This document shows, one piece after another, positions 51,855 to 60,301 of a stretch of DNA of 64,000 nucleotides. The position numbers and the translations under genes are program-made. The DNA is taken from contig NZ_CP011805.1 of NCBI RefSeq assembly GCF_001028625.1, forward strand, positions 1,178,001 through 1,242,000, in the 5' to 3' direction. This DNA comes from Pelagerythrobacter marensis (lineage in GTDB: Bacteria; Pseudomonadota; Alphaproteobacteria; Sphingomonadales; Sphingomonadaceae). Position 1 is the stretch's first letter. Every line of letters starts with the position of its first letter. The notes below the pieces were generated by a model. That model made no database searches. It was given only the letters and a program-made list of their open reading frames with translations, and had not been told where the DNA came from.

Positions 51855-52529
51855 ATGGCCTACACAGATTCCCGATCGCGGAACGACCGCATCAAATCGG
51901 TTGCCGGCGTGGTCGCCGTTCATGGTGCGCTCGGCTATGCCCTGCTGGTCGGCCTTCAGGCGACCGGCGTTATCGAGCAGACGCCGCGCCTGACCGGCGA
52001 GACGGTGACCAGTGTCCCGATCCCGCCCGAGCCGGAACCCGTCCCGCCCAGCCCGGAACCGGCGGCGGCCAGCACCCCGACAACGGCCCCGCCCCCGCCA
52101 ATTGCGCTGTCGGATGCCCGGCCTGATATCGAGGTAGTCGACATCGAACTGCCGCCCATTGCGAGCGACACGCGTCTCGCGCCGCTGCCCGTCCCGTCTC
52201 CAGCACCCTCCGCCAGTCTGGGCACTGGGGTGGAGCCGGTCGTGGCCAGCCCGCGCAACGACCCGTCACGCTGGGTGACTCAGGCCGACTATCGTTCGTC
52301 ATGGATCAATCGCGAGCTGACCGGCGTGGCGCGTTTCCGGCTGGACGTGGGGGCCGACGGACGAGTGCGCAATTGCACGATCACCGGCTCCAGCGGCCAT
52401 GCGGAATTGGACCGGGCAACCTGCGACCTCGTGACCCGTCGCGCCCGGTTCGACGCGGCGCGCAACGCGCAGGGCACCGCCGCCGCGGGCAGCTATGCCA
52501 ACGCGGTCGCATGGCAAATCCCGGACTGA
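51855..52529 (+). CDS. tonB: TonB energy transducer
   Basis: A 224-residue protein with one N-terminal membrane anchor (SVAGVVAVHGALGYALLVGL). A Pro-rich periplasmic linker follows (PIPPEPEPVPPSPEPAAAS), then a TonB C-terminal domain (GVARFRLDVGADGRVRNCTI; the last strand ends AVAWQIPD). Two Cys in that domain (NCTI; ATCDLV) could pair. It couples the proton motive force (with ExbB/ExbD, not in this window) to TonB-dependent receptors such as the one at 3412-6465. AGAGAGGAG precedes the ATG. Confidence 0.92.
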   Translation: MAYTDSRSRNDRIKSVAGVVAVHGALGYALLVGLQATGVIEQTPRLTGETVTSVPIPPEPEPVPPSPEPAAASTPTTAPPPPIALSDARPDIEVVDIELPPIASDTRLAPLPVPSPAPSASLGTGVEPVVASPRNDPSRWVTQADYRSSWINRELTGVARFRLDVGADGRVRNCTITGSSGHAELDRATCDLVTRRARFDAARNAQGTAAAGSYANAVAWQIPD

Positions 52530-52547
52530 CGGCGAGGCCGCGTGCCG

Positions 52548-52757
52548 TTATTCGGCGGCGTCCTGCTCGATCCTGTCGAGCGGGGCGTCTCCGTCCGAAG
52601 TCGGCACCGTCCAGATCGCGATATTGGCAAAGCAGACCAGCGCGAGCACGACCATCAGCACGGCCTGTTTAACAGAGCCGCCCTTGCGCCACAGGACGAA
52701 GGCGCCGACCAGCAGTGCGAAGCCGGCGAGCATGACGATGGAAAGCACGGCACCCAT
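52548..52757 (-). CDS. Small two-helix membrane protein
   Basis: A 69-residue protein with two predicted membrane helices (VLSIVMLAGFALLVGAFVLW and AVLMVVLALVCFANIAIW) joined by a short basic turn (RKGGSVK), and an acidic C-terminal tail (DGDAPLDRIEQDAAE). No family is recognised with certainty. It is separated from the DUF937 gene by 5 bases on the same strand, so the two are probably in one transcript. Confidence 0.65.
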   Translation of the reverse strand: MGAVLSIVMLAGFALLVGAFVLWRKGGSVKQAVLMVVLALVCFANIAIWTVPTSDGDAPLDRIEQDAAE

Positions 52758-52762
52758 TGTCT

Positions 52763-53389
52763 TCAGCCGCGCAGTTTGCCGGCCATGCCGATAATGTCAT
52801 CCAGCGGATTGCCGTCGCCGTCGAAATCCAGCATCGCGCCGATCCCGCCCAGGCCCCCTGCCGCGGCACCGCCGCCGGCCGATCCGGCGCGATTGCCGCC
52901 CAGCATGCCGCCAAGGATATTGCCGAGTATCCCGCCCCCGCCGCTCGCAGCGGGCGAACCTTGCGCATCGCCGCCACCGGCACGCGAGGAAAGGTAACCG
53001 CCGACCAGCATCGCCAGAATCGGCAGCATCTTCTTCAACAGTGCCGGGTCCAGCCCGCTTTGCTGCGAAGCATGGCCCGCGACCTGCCGGCTGACATCTT
53101 TCGAACCGAAAATCTGGCCGAGCACCTCGTTGCCGCGGGAAACCTCCGTCGGCTGCGGGCCGAGCACGTTTTCCATCAGCGCGCCGCCGCCGAGCGTGCC
53201 GAGCATCCCGACGAGATCGCCGATTCCGCCGCCACCCGCGCTGCCGCCCTGACCCCGCTTGCTAAAGCCGCCCAGGATCGCGGGCAACAACGATTCCGCC
53301 CCGCTGGCCGCCTGACCTTCGCTGATCCCAAGCTGGCTTGCCATCGCGTCCAGGCCGCCGCTTTGTCTAAGTACATCAAGTATATCCAT
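52763..53389 (-). CDS. DUF937 (YidB-like) protein
   Basis: A 208-residue Gly-rich protein of the DUF937 group. It begins MDILDVLRQSGGLDAMASQL and has SEGQAASGAESLLPAILGGF and GSKDVSRQVAGHASQQSGL, the conserved blocks. The C-terminal part is Gly/Ala-rich and ends with an acidic loop-like GAMLDFDGDGNPLDDIIGMA, which is EF-hand-like in composition. The function is unknown. It lies upstream of the small membrane protein on the same strand. Confidence 0.85.
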   Translation of the reverse strand: MDILDVLRQSGGLDAMASQLGISEGQAASGAESLLPAILGGFSKRGQGGSAGGGGIGDLVGMLGTLGGGALMENVLGPQPTEVSRGNEVLGQIFGSKDVSRQVAGHASQQSGLDPALLKKMLPILAMLVGGYLSSRAGGGDAQGSPAASGGGGILGNILGGMLGGNRAGSAGGGAAAGGLGGIGAMLDFDGDGNPLDDIIGMAGKLRG

Positions 53390-53546
53390 AAACCGGCTTC
53401 CTGTAGTAGCGTGTCATCACGGCGACATGCCGCAGCATGAGACTAGGGCGTTCGGCAAGGCAGCGGAAGTAAAAGAGTCTGTCCTTTCCGGATATCCGGT
53501 TTCCCAGCGCAGGCCGAGCGGGCCCGCGCCAAAAAGGAGTAACGAG

Positions 53547-53921
53547 ATGGGTATCTTCAGTTCGATCAAGAATGCGATCTTCGGCAGCGACAAAAAGGAC
53601 GAAAAGCCCGCCGCAGCGCCGGCCGCCACCCCTGCAGCGGCCCCCGCCGCATCGCAGCCGCGCGCGATCGACGAGGTGGACGTTGCTGCGCGTCTGGATG
53701 CGATGCCCGGCGCGGACAAGCTCAACTGGCGCACGTCGATCGTGGACCTGATGAAGCTGATCAATGTCGATTCGAGCTATCAGAATCGCAAGGAGCTGGC
53801 GCAGGAACTGGGCAATGCCGATTATTCCGGATCGGCCGAAGACAACATCCTGCTCCATCGCCAGACGATGCGCGAACTGGCGAAGAATGGCGGGAAAGTG
53901 CCGGCTGAATTTACCGACTGA
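53547..53921 (+). CDS. DUF3597 family protein
   Basis: A 124-residue cytoplasmic protein. MGIFSSIKNAIFG lies at the start, a variable Ala/Pro linker follows, then the DUF3597 core: VDVAARLDAMPGADKLNWRT, DLMKLINVDSSYQNRKELAQ, and LHRQTMRELAKNGG. AAAAAGGAG precedes the start by 8 bases. The function is unknown; the core resembles a compact helical domain. It is divergent from the DUF937 gene. Confidence 0.88.
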   Translation: MGIFSSIKNAIFGSDKKDEKPAAAPAATPAAAPAASQPRAIDEVDVAARLDAMPGADKLNWRTSIVDLMKLINVDSSYQNRKELAQELGNADYSGSAEDNILLHRQTMRELAKNGGKVPAEFTD

Positions 53922-53986
53922 CCGCCGACCGGGTCATTCCCATCGCGCCGTTTGACACCTGCGGGCGACGGGGCCAGACATCTGGC

Positions 53987-55861
53987 ATGACCCACATCAC
54001 GACTTCGATCACCCGACGCCAGGCCCTCGCCGGGCTTGGCGCGGGTGCCTCGCTGGTTGCGCTCGGCGGTTGCCAGCGCGCCCTTGCCGAAAACGCCGTC
54101 CCCGCCGGAACCGCCGGCCCCGGCGCTACCGGGGGAGCAGGCGCCGCCCTGCTGGAAAACGTCGCTTACAATCTCCTCGCGCATGAGCCGGAACGGGCGA
54201 CCGGGCTGGGGGTCGACACCGGCGCTCATGCCGTGCTGCGCTCGCGGCTGGAAGACCAGTCGGCAGCCGGACAGCGGGCCTATGCCGAAACCCTGCGCGC
54301 CGATCTGGCGCGGGTGCGCGCGTTCGACACCGCGACGCTCGATGCCGATACGCGGACCAGCTTCGAAGTGGTCGAGAGCGCCTATTCCACCGCGCTCGAC
54401 GGGTTTGCCCTGCCCTATGGCGATGTCGCGGTCGGCAGCTGGCGCAATTCGCCTTACGTCGTGATCCAGAACGTCGGCACCTATATCGACATACCGCGTT
54501 TCATGGACACGACCCATCCGGTGCGCGATGCCGCCGATGCGCAGGCCTACCTCGCGCGGCTGGAGGCTTTGCCCGCGGTGCTCGATGGAGAGCTGGCGCG
54601 TATCCGGCAGGCGCGGGAAATGGGCGTGGTTCCGCCCGATTTCCTGCTCGACAAGGCCATCGCGCAGATGGAACAGACGATTGCCGAAACCGCCGGCGGC
54701 GGCGCGCTGGCCGAATCGCTCGCCACGCGAACGCGCGAGGCGGGGATCGAAGGCGACTGGGGCCGGCAGGCGACCGCACTGGTCGGCGGCCCGATTACCG
54801 AAGCCCTGCGCCGCCAGCTCGCCGAATTGCGGGCAGAGCGTGCGGTGGCGAAATCCGACGCGGGCATGTGGGCGCAGCCGCAGGGCGACGAATGGTATGC
54901 CTGGGGGCTGCGCGCGGCGACCACGACCACGCTTTCGCCCAACGAGATCCACCAGATCGGTCTCGACGAACTGGCCGCGCTGCACGGGCAGATGGACCCG
55001 ATCCTGAAGGACATCGGCTATACCACCGGCAGCGTGGGCGAACGGATGCGCGCCCTGGCCGAAGACCCGCGCTATAAATTTGCCGAAGGCGATCCGGGGC
55101 GGAAGGAAATCATGGATTTCATCCACGACCGGATTGCGTGGATCAAGTCGCAGATGCCGCGCGCGTTCAACACGCTGGTCGATCCCAATCTGGAAGTGCG
55201 CCGCCTGCCGCTCGCCGAAGAACCCGGCGCGCCAGGCGCCTATGGCGGCGCGGGCAGCAAGGACGGTTCGATCCCCGGCCGCATGTGGATCAACCTGCGC
55301 ACGACCGACCTGCACCGCAAGTACGACTTGGCCGACCTGACGTATCACGAGACGATCCCCGGTCATGTGTGGGAAGGCGAATATTCGAACCGCCTCCCGC
55401 TGATCCGCTCGATCCTGTCGTTCAGCGCCTTTTCCGAAGGCTGGGCGCTCTATGCCGAACAGATCGCCGACGAGCTGGGCGCTTACGACGATTTCAAGGT
55501 CGGGCGCCTCGGCTATCTGCAAAGCCTGGCCTTCCGCGCCTGCCGCCTGGTGGTCGACACCGGGTTGCACCACAAGCGCTGGACGCGCGAACAGGGGCGG
55601 CAATTCTTCGTCGAGCGCAACGGATCGAAGCCTGACGAGGTGGCGAGCGAAGTCGATCGTTACTGCTCGTGGCCGGGCCAGGCCTGCGGTTACAAGATCG
55701 GCCACAGCGAAATCGGCCGGCAGCGCGCACGGGCGCAGGCCGCGCTGGGCGATGCCTACAGCTTCAGGGCGTTCAACGATGCCGTGGTGCTGGGCGGCAA
55801 TGCCCCGCTGGACGTGATGGCGAAGAACGTCGGCCGCTATATCGAGCGTGCAGCGGGCTGA
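53987..55861 (+). CDS. DUF885 family zinc peptidase-like lipoprotein
   Basis: A 624-residue exported protein. The signal has a twin-arginine-like start (TRRQALAGLGAGAS) and a lipobox (LVALGGC). The catalytic-like zinc motif is YHETIPGHVWEGEY near residue 453 (HExxxxH spacing as in DUF885), followed by SEGWALYAEQ near 485, the probable third ligand. The C-terminal GYKIGHSEIGRQRARAQ matches the family. DUF885 proteins are treated as M1/M32-like metallopeptidases; the substrate is not known. Confidence 0.88.
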   Translation: MTHITTSITRRQALAGLGAGASLVALGGCQRALAENAVPAGTAGPGATGGAGAALLENVAYNLLAHEPERATGLGVDTGAHAVLRSRLEDQSAAGQRAYAETLRADLARVRAFDTATLDADTRTSFEVVESAYSTALDGFALPYGDVAVGSWRNSPYVVIQNVGTYIDIPRFMDTTHPVRDAADAQAYLARLEALPAVLDGELARIRQAREMGVVPPDFLLDKAIAQMEQTIAETAGGGALAESLATRTREAGIEGDWGRQATALVGGPITEALRRQLAELRAERAVAKSDAGMWAQPQGDEWYAWGLRAATTTTLSPNEIHQIGLDELAALHGQMDPILKDIGYTTGSVGERMRALAEDPRYKFAEGDPGRKEIMDFIHDRIAWIKSQMPRAFNTLVDPNLEVRRLPLAEEPGAPGAYGGAGSKDGSIPGRMWINLRTTDLHRKYDLADLTYHETIPGHVWEGEYSNRLPLIRSILSFSAFSEGWALYAEQIADELGAYDDFKVGRLGYLQSLAFRACRLVVDTGLHHKRWTREQGRQFFVERNGSKPDEVASEVDRYCSWPGQACGYKIGHSEIGRQRARAQAALGDAYSFRAFNDAVVLGGNAPLDVMAKNVGRYIERAAG

Positions 55862-55864
55862 GCG

Positions 55865-57208
55865 CTATTGGTCGGCGAGGGAGAGGGCGATCTCCTCCCC
55901 TTCCCGCAGCACCGTCAGGCGCTCCACCGTTTCCGGGCGGGCTTCGGCGGCCAGCCAGCGCATCGTCTCGCACCGGTTGGCCGGGCCGATTTCGGGCAAG
56001 CGCGCGCCGTCTATCGCCACGATCCTGTCCCCGCTGCGCAAGCCCGCTCGCGCGGCGGGCGAGCCTTCGAACACCTGGGTGACCTGAACCAAGCCCCCCG
56101 CAATGGCGAGCGAATAGCCCGCCTCGTCACGGGCTGGTGCGGGGTCGGTGCGCGGCTCCAGAACCAGCTTCTGTCCCGGATAGTCGAGCGTGACGATATA
56201 GCTGTCCAGCAGGCCCGTGCCGATCAGGCTGGGCGGCACGACGCGGGTCGTGGCGCGAACCGGGCCAATCGCCCGGCCGCCAAGGGCAAAGTCGTCGAGG
56301 GTGAACCGCTCCAGCGGCGCGGGCGCGCCCATGCCGCCGGCCGATACGCCGTGCGATCCGTGCCCACGAACGTGGCTGCCCGGCACGATCGCGCCGCGCA
56401 CGGCCGGGTCCGCGGCCGCTTTGTCGTAAAGCACCACGGCTTCGCCCGATCCCGTATCGAACAGCAGCCGGTCGGAAAACGCGCCGATGCGATAATCGGA
56501 AATCGGCGGATGGGGATATCCTGCAGGATGAAGCGGCGCGACCACTGCGGCGCCATCGGCGGGCGGCATGGCGCCGGGCGCGCCGATCGTCATTTCCCCC
56601 GCCTGCGCGTCGATCCGCCAGGCGCTGCCGGGCAGGATCTCCGACCCGATCACCCCGCCATCGAAGACGCAGGGGCCCAGTTCGATATCGGCAAAGTCGA
56701 AAATCAGCACGGGCACCTGGCGGAACACGACACCGCCGATTTCCAGCCGGTCGAGTAGCGCGAAATCCATCGTGACCTGCGCCCCGTTGGCATCGCGCCC
56801 GGTGTTGGAGCCGACCGGGCGCAGGCCCAGCTCGTCCGCCAGTTCGCGCGCGATCATGCTGGGCGATCCGGTGTCGAACACGAATTCGCGCGCGACACCA
56901 TTGGCCTGCGCCTCGATCACCAGCATGTGACGATGGCGTTCGAACGGGATGACGGTGGTGGGTGCGGGATGCTCCACTGCGACAGGTCGGGCGAGGACGG
57001 CCGCCAGTTCGGGGCCTTCCGCCAGCGCCGGGCTTTCCGCCGAGGCGACATCGCTCGCCAACGCCGCGCCCGTCAGCGCCGAGGCACCCAGCGCCGAGCT
57101 CAGGGCCGCCAGCCCGATCGTTATTCCGCCAGCACGGATGGCCCGTCTCCCTGCGATGAATCCGCAGCAGGAGAATGCGGAAACACCGCGCGATTGCAAG
57201 CAAGACAT
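55865..57208 (-). CDS. Retropepsin-like aspartyl protease with PDZ domain
   Basis: A 447-residue exported protein. It has two aspartic-protease motifs, FVFDTGSPSM (about residue 110) and LLFDTGSGEA (about 251), in a single chain. A C-terminal PDZ-like domain follows (about 370-440, VTQVFEGSPAARAGLRSGDR). An N-terminal hydrophobic signal region is present (AGGITIGLAALSSALGASAL), but the exact start is unclear. The family acts on envelope proteins or peptides; the target is unknown. It is convergent with the DUF885 lipoprotein, with 3 bases between their ends. Confidence 0.85.
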   Translation of the reverse strand: MSCLQSRGVSAFSCCGFIAGRRAIRAGGITIGLAALSSALGASALTGAALASDVASAESPALAEGPELAAVLARPVAVEHPAPTTVIPFERHRHMLVIEAQANGVAREFVFDTGSPSMIARELADELGLRPVGSNTGRDANGAQVTMDFALLDRLEIGGVVFRQVPVLIFDFADIELGPCVFDGGVIGSEILPGSAWRIDAQAGEMTIGAPGAMPPADGAAVVAPLHPAGYPHPPISDYRIGAFSDRLLFDTGSGEAVVLYDKAAADPAVRGAIVPGSHVRGHGSHGVSAGGMGAPAPLERFTLDDFALGGRAIGPVRATTRVVPPSLIGTGLLDSYIVTLDYPGQKLVLEPRTDPAPARDEAGYSLAIAGGLVQVTQVFEGSPAARAGLRSGDRIVAIDGARLPEIGPANRCETMRWLAAEARPETVERLTVLREGEEIALSLADQ

Positions 57209-57783
57209 GCAGGCGCGCGCGAGGCATTTTCAGCACGCAGCGTGCATACGCAAACATCCGGCGGCGAGCCCGGACAGTAACGCCTTGAAAAAGCGCCGGA
57301 ACCATATCCAGCAAAGGAACCGCGCGGCCGGCGCATCGCCAGGGCGTGCGCACAGATTGGGGCAGGCGGGCGGGGATTTTTCCTGTCTGCGAACGGCCGG
57401 TGTACGCTCGTCCCGCGGCGCGTCCGGCTCGGCTCTCTTTCACGGCAATCGGCAGGCGGAGGGCAAGAGCTCGCGCACAGTCCCATCCGGCCTCGCGGCT
57501 GATCCGCCGCGCCACCGACGCCCGCTCCGCCTGCGGGGAGAGCCTGCCCGGACAAGGGGGGACAGGGTGCCTGCAAGGCGCGTGGGCGCGCATCCGATTG
57601 CGGCTTCCGGCTACGGTTCGGGTCGAGCTCGACGGTCTGACCATGACCGCCCGCCCGCGCGCACCTGCGCCGGCCGCGTCGCTGCCTGGCCCATAGAGGC
57701 CGAACGGCGAAGGAGGGAGGCAAGCCGGTCTCGCCCGCTCCCGGTCCTTGAGCCCCTGTGAGGGGCAAGGGCGGCGGAATGAA
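57209..57783. other. Gene-free stretch
   Basis: No protein with recognisable composition or motifs was found on either strand. The long open frames here are Arg/Pro-rich shadows of GC-rich sequence. A small hairpin, GCCCCT-GTG-AGGGGC, lies at 57752-57766. The 5' regulatory region of the aspartyl protease gene must be in the part nearest 57209. Confidence 0.5.
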
Positions 57784-57798
57784 TAACCTAATTGGTTA
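57784..57798. promoter_or_regulatory. Possible operator palindrome
   Basis: TAACC-TAATT-GGTTA is a perfect 5+5 inverted repeat in an AT-rich island of a GC-rich stretch. The form suits a TetR/MarR-type site. No regulator gene is adjacent. Confidence 0.3.
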
Positions 57799-57848
57799 GA
57801 TTTGTCAAGTTGAAACACCGGTTGTGCGCTTCCGGCGCGATGACATGC

Positions 57849-57932
57849 CCGATCCCCCGCGAAGGCGGGGGTCTCAGGAGGCCGTAGCCGTTCCGCCTGA
57901 CAGCCCGAGCCCCCGCCTTCGCGGGGGATCGG
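57849..57932. repeat. Pair of inverted 23-base palindromic repeats
   Basis: CCGATCCCCCGCGAAGGCGGGGG (57849-57871) and its exact reverse complement (57910-57932) are 38 bases apart. Each copy is itself a hairpin around GAAGG or CCTTC. They belong to the same family as the repeat at 43280-43357. The rest of the stretch to 58005 has no gene. Confidence 0.85.
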
Positions 57933-58005
57933 AAGGGGCCAATCTTAAGAGGAGACCAGCCCACGCAAGGCTGCGAAGCGCGGTGGCGTGGTGGCGCGGC
58001 GCGCC

Positions 58006-59457
58006 TTAGCTTGAGATGGCGCTGACGCCGAGGAAGTCGGGCTGCGGCCCGTTCCATTCGCCGGGAGGAACCGGTGCGTCCTGTTCGTCGCGGCGATTGC
58101 GGCGGCCACCGGCGGCCCGCTCGCTGCGCGGAGCGGACTTTTCGCGGCGCGGCTTTGCCGGGGCACGATCTTTCCGGCGGCTGGTATCTTCCGTCTCTGC
58201 CGGTGCCTGTTCGCGCGATTCCTGCTGTTCCGTTTCCTGCGCATCATCGCGCTGGCGGCGGGTGCGGCGCGGCTTCTTCTCGCCGGCTTCGCCTTTGGCT
58301 TCTTCACGCGGAGCGGGGTCGGGCTTCAGTTCGACCCGAACGTCGGCCTTGCCGAAAACCGGGATTTCCGATCCGGTCAGCTTCTCGACATTCTCGATCG
58401 CTTCGGCATCTTCTTCCGCGACCAGGGTGAAGGCGCGGCCCTTGGCCCCTGCCCGCCCCGTCCGGCCGATCCGGTGAACGTAATCGTCGGGGTGCCAGGG
58501 CGTGTCGAAATTGAACACGTGGCTGACGCCCTTGATGTCCAGCCCGCGCGCGGCGACATCGCTGGCGACGAGGATGTTCACCTCGCCGCCCTTGAACCGG
58601 TTGAGTTCGGCAATGCGGCTGGTCTGATCCATGTCGCCGTGGATCTCTCCGCTGGCGAAACCGTGACTTTGCAGGCTCTTGTTCAATTCGCGAACGGTAG
58701 TCTTGCGATTGGCGAAGATGATCGCGGTTTCGACCATGTCGTTCGCCAGCAGCCAGCGCAGCGTTTCCCGCTTTTGGCGTGCCTTCACCGGCACCTTGAA
58801 TGCGGTGATATCCTTGTTCGTGCTGGCCGCGCGGCTGACTTCGATCCGTTTGGGATTGTCGAGGAACTTCTTGGCCAGTTTCTCGATCGGCGGCGGCATC
58901 GTCGCCGAAAACAGCATCGTCTGGCGGGTTTCGGGCAGCTTGGAACAGATGAACTCGATATCGGGGATGAAGCCCATGTCGAGCATCCGGTCCGCCTCGT
59001 CGATCACCAGCAGATCGCATCCGTTGAGCAGGATCTTGCCCCGTTCGAACAGGTCCATCAGCCGGCCCGGCGTCGCGATCAGGACATCGACCCCGTCGTT
59101 CAGCGCCTTGACCTGATCGCCCATCTGCACGCCGCCGATCAGCAGCGCCATCTTGAGATCGTGGTTGGTGCCGTATTTCTCGAAGTTTTCCGCAACCTGG
59201 GCGGCCAGTTCGCGGGTCGGCTCCAGGATCAGGCTGCGCGGCATCAGCGCGCGGCGCCGACCGCTGGAAAGAATGTCGATCATCGGCAGCACGAAACTGG
59301 CCGTCTTGCCGGTGCCGGTCTGCGCGATACCGATGATGTCCTTCATCATCAGCACGGGCGGAATGGCCTGCGCCTGGATCGGCGTCGGCTCGCTATATCC
59401 GGCGGTTTCGACCGCCTTGAGCAGTTCGGGGGATAGGCCGAGATCGGCGAAAGTCAT
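58006..59457 (-). CDS. DEAD-box RNA helicase, RhlE-like
   Basis: A 483-residue ATP-dependent RNA helicase. It has a Q motif (TFADLGLSPELLKAVE, with EPTPIQAQAIP), motif I AQTGTGKT, Ia PTRELAAQ, II VIDEADRML, III SAT, V ARGLDIKG and VI HRIGRTGRAG. The C-terminal 100 residues are highly charged and basic (KKPRRTRRQRDDAQE), typical of RNA-contacting tails. The start at 59457 gives the family N-terminus. A role in ribosome assembly or mRNA decay is a family inference. Confidence 0.94.
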   Translation of the reverse strand: MTFADLGLSPELLKAVETAGYSEPTPIQAQAIPPVLMMKDIIGIAQTGTGKTASFVLPMIDILSSGRRRALMPRSLILEPTRELAAQVAENFEKYGTNHDLKMALLIGGVQMGDQVKALNDGVDVLIATPGRLMDLFERGKILLNGCDLLVIDEADRMLDMGFIPDIEFICSKLPETRQTMLFSATMPPPIEKLAKKFLDNPKRIEVSRAASTNKDITAFKVPVKARQKRETLRWLLANDMVETAIIFANRKTTVRELNKSLQSHGFASGEIHGDMDQTSRIAELNRFKGGEVNILVASDVAARGLDIKGVSHVFNFDTPWHPDDYVHRIGRTGRAGAKGRAFTLVAEEDAEAIENVEKLTGSEIPVFGKADVRVELKPDPAPREEAKGEAGEKKPRRTRRQRDDAQETEQQESREQAPAETEDTSRRKDRAPAKPRREKSAPRSERAAGGRRNRRDEQDAPVPPGEWNGPQPDFLGVSAISS

Positions 59458-59586
59458 GCGGTAGGTGCTGTCCGGGTCATTGGCGAAAGCCAGGCAGGCG
59501 CGCTTCGCACCTGCACAATCGCCGCGCCCTTTGCGCGGCGCGAGGCGAAAAGTCAAGAAAAGCCCGCATCGCGGCGAACCGCGCGA

Positions 59587-60141
59587 TCAGTCGCGTTCGG
59601 CCACAAGCCGGCGCAGCGCCTGCACTTCGCATTTGACCCCGTTTCGCGATTGCAGCTTGTCGCGATCGACGCACAGCTTCCCGTCGGAATTCCGCTCCAG
59701 ATAGAAGCCCGAATAGAAATCGCGCGCAAAGCACGACCTTTCGAGGCGCGCGGCATAGACCCGCCGGTCGCGCGTGAAGAGCATCAGGCGATTATCGCGC
59801 GAAGGCTGCACCGCGCGGATCGAGGCGACCGGCAGGCACTTGCCCGCTTTCCGCTCCACCACCCGCGTCGCGCTGGCCTGCGGCGCGACGAATGCCGACA
59901 TGCCCTGCCGGCCTGCGTCGCTGCTGGGGGCAATGCGGATGATGACCCGCTGTTCTATCCGCACCTGCCGCTGGACCGGGGTTTCGTACACCGCCTCCAG
60001 CGCCAGCCAGCCCGGTGCGCGTTCGCCCGGAACCGCGCTTTCCGCAGCGTCCGGCAACAGCCGGCCCTCGGCCACGCCTGCGGGCTGCGGCGGCGCGAAC
60101 AGCAGCAGCAAGGGGGAAAGGATGGCAGCGGGGCTGGTCAT
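59587..60141 (-). CDS. Exported hypothetical protein
   Basis: A 184-residue protein with a short hydrophobic signal-like N-terminus (MTSPAAILSPLLLLFAPPQP). The rest is beta-rich and basic. Four cysteines (GKCLPV; RSCFAR; GKLCVD; VKCEVQ) suggest two disulfides, which fits an exported protein. It includes the conserved-looking RDNRLMLFTRDRRVYAARLE. No family is recognised; similar proteins exist in sphingomonads. It is unlikely to be cytoplasmic. Confidence 0.65.
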   Translation of the reverse strand: MTSPAAILSPLLLLFAPPQPAGVAEGRLLPDAAESAVPGERAPGWLALEAVYETPVQRQVRIEQRVIIRIAPSSDAGRQGMSAFVAPQASATRVVERKAGKCLPVASIRAVQPSRDNRLMLFTRDRRVYAARLERSCFARDFYSGFYLERNSDGKLCVDRDKLQSRNGVKCEVQALRRLVAERD

Positions 60142-60301
60142 CGGGGCGGGTCGCTGTCTCCGTAAGAGCGGCTGGGGAAGGCGCGCATGACGCCATATCG
60201 CCCTTACTGCCTAGCGCAAACGCTTGAATGCAGGCTTAATCCGCTCGCCGGCTGCGGCAAGCGTGTGGCAACGGGGCGAAAGACTGTGCCATAGGGGCCC
60301 G

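Noticed and set aside
57121..57768. Long minus-strand open frame (215 codons) in the gene-free stretch
   Set aside because: Its sequence is Arg/Pro/Ala-rich with no motif, and it overlaps the start of the aspartyl protease. It reads as a shadow of GC-rich DNA.
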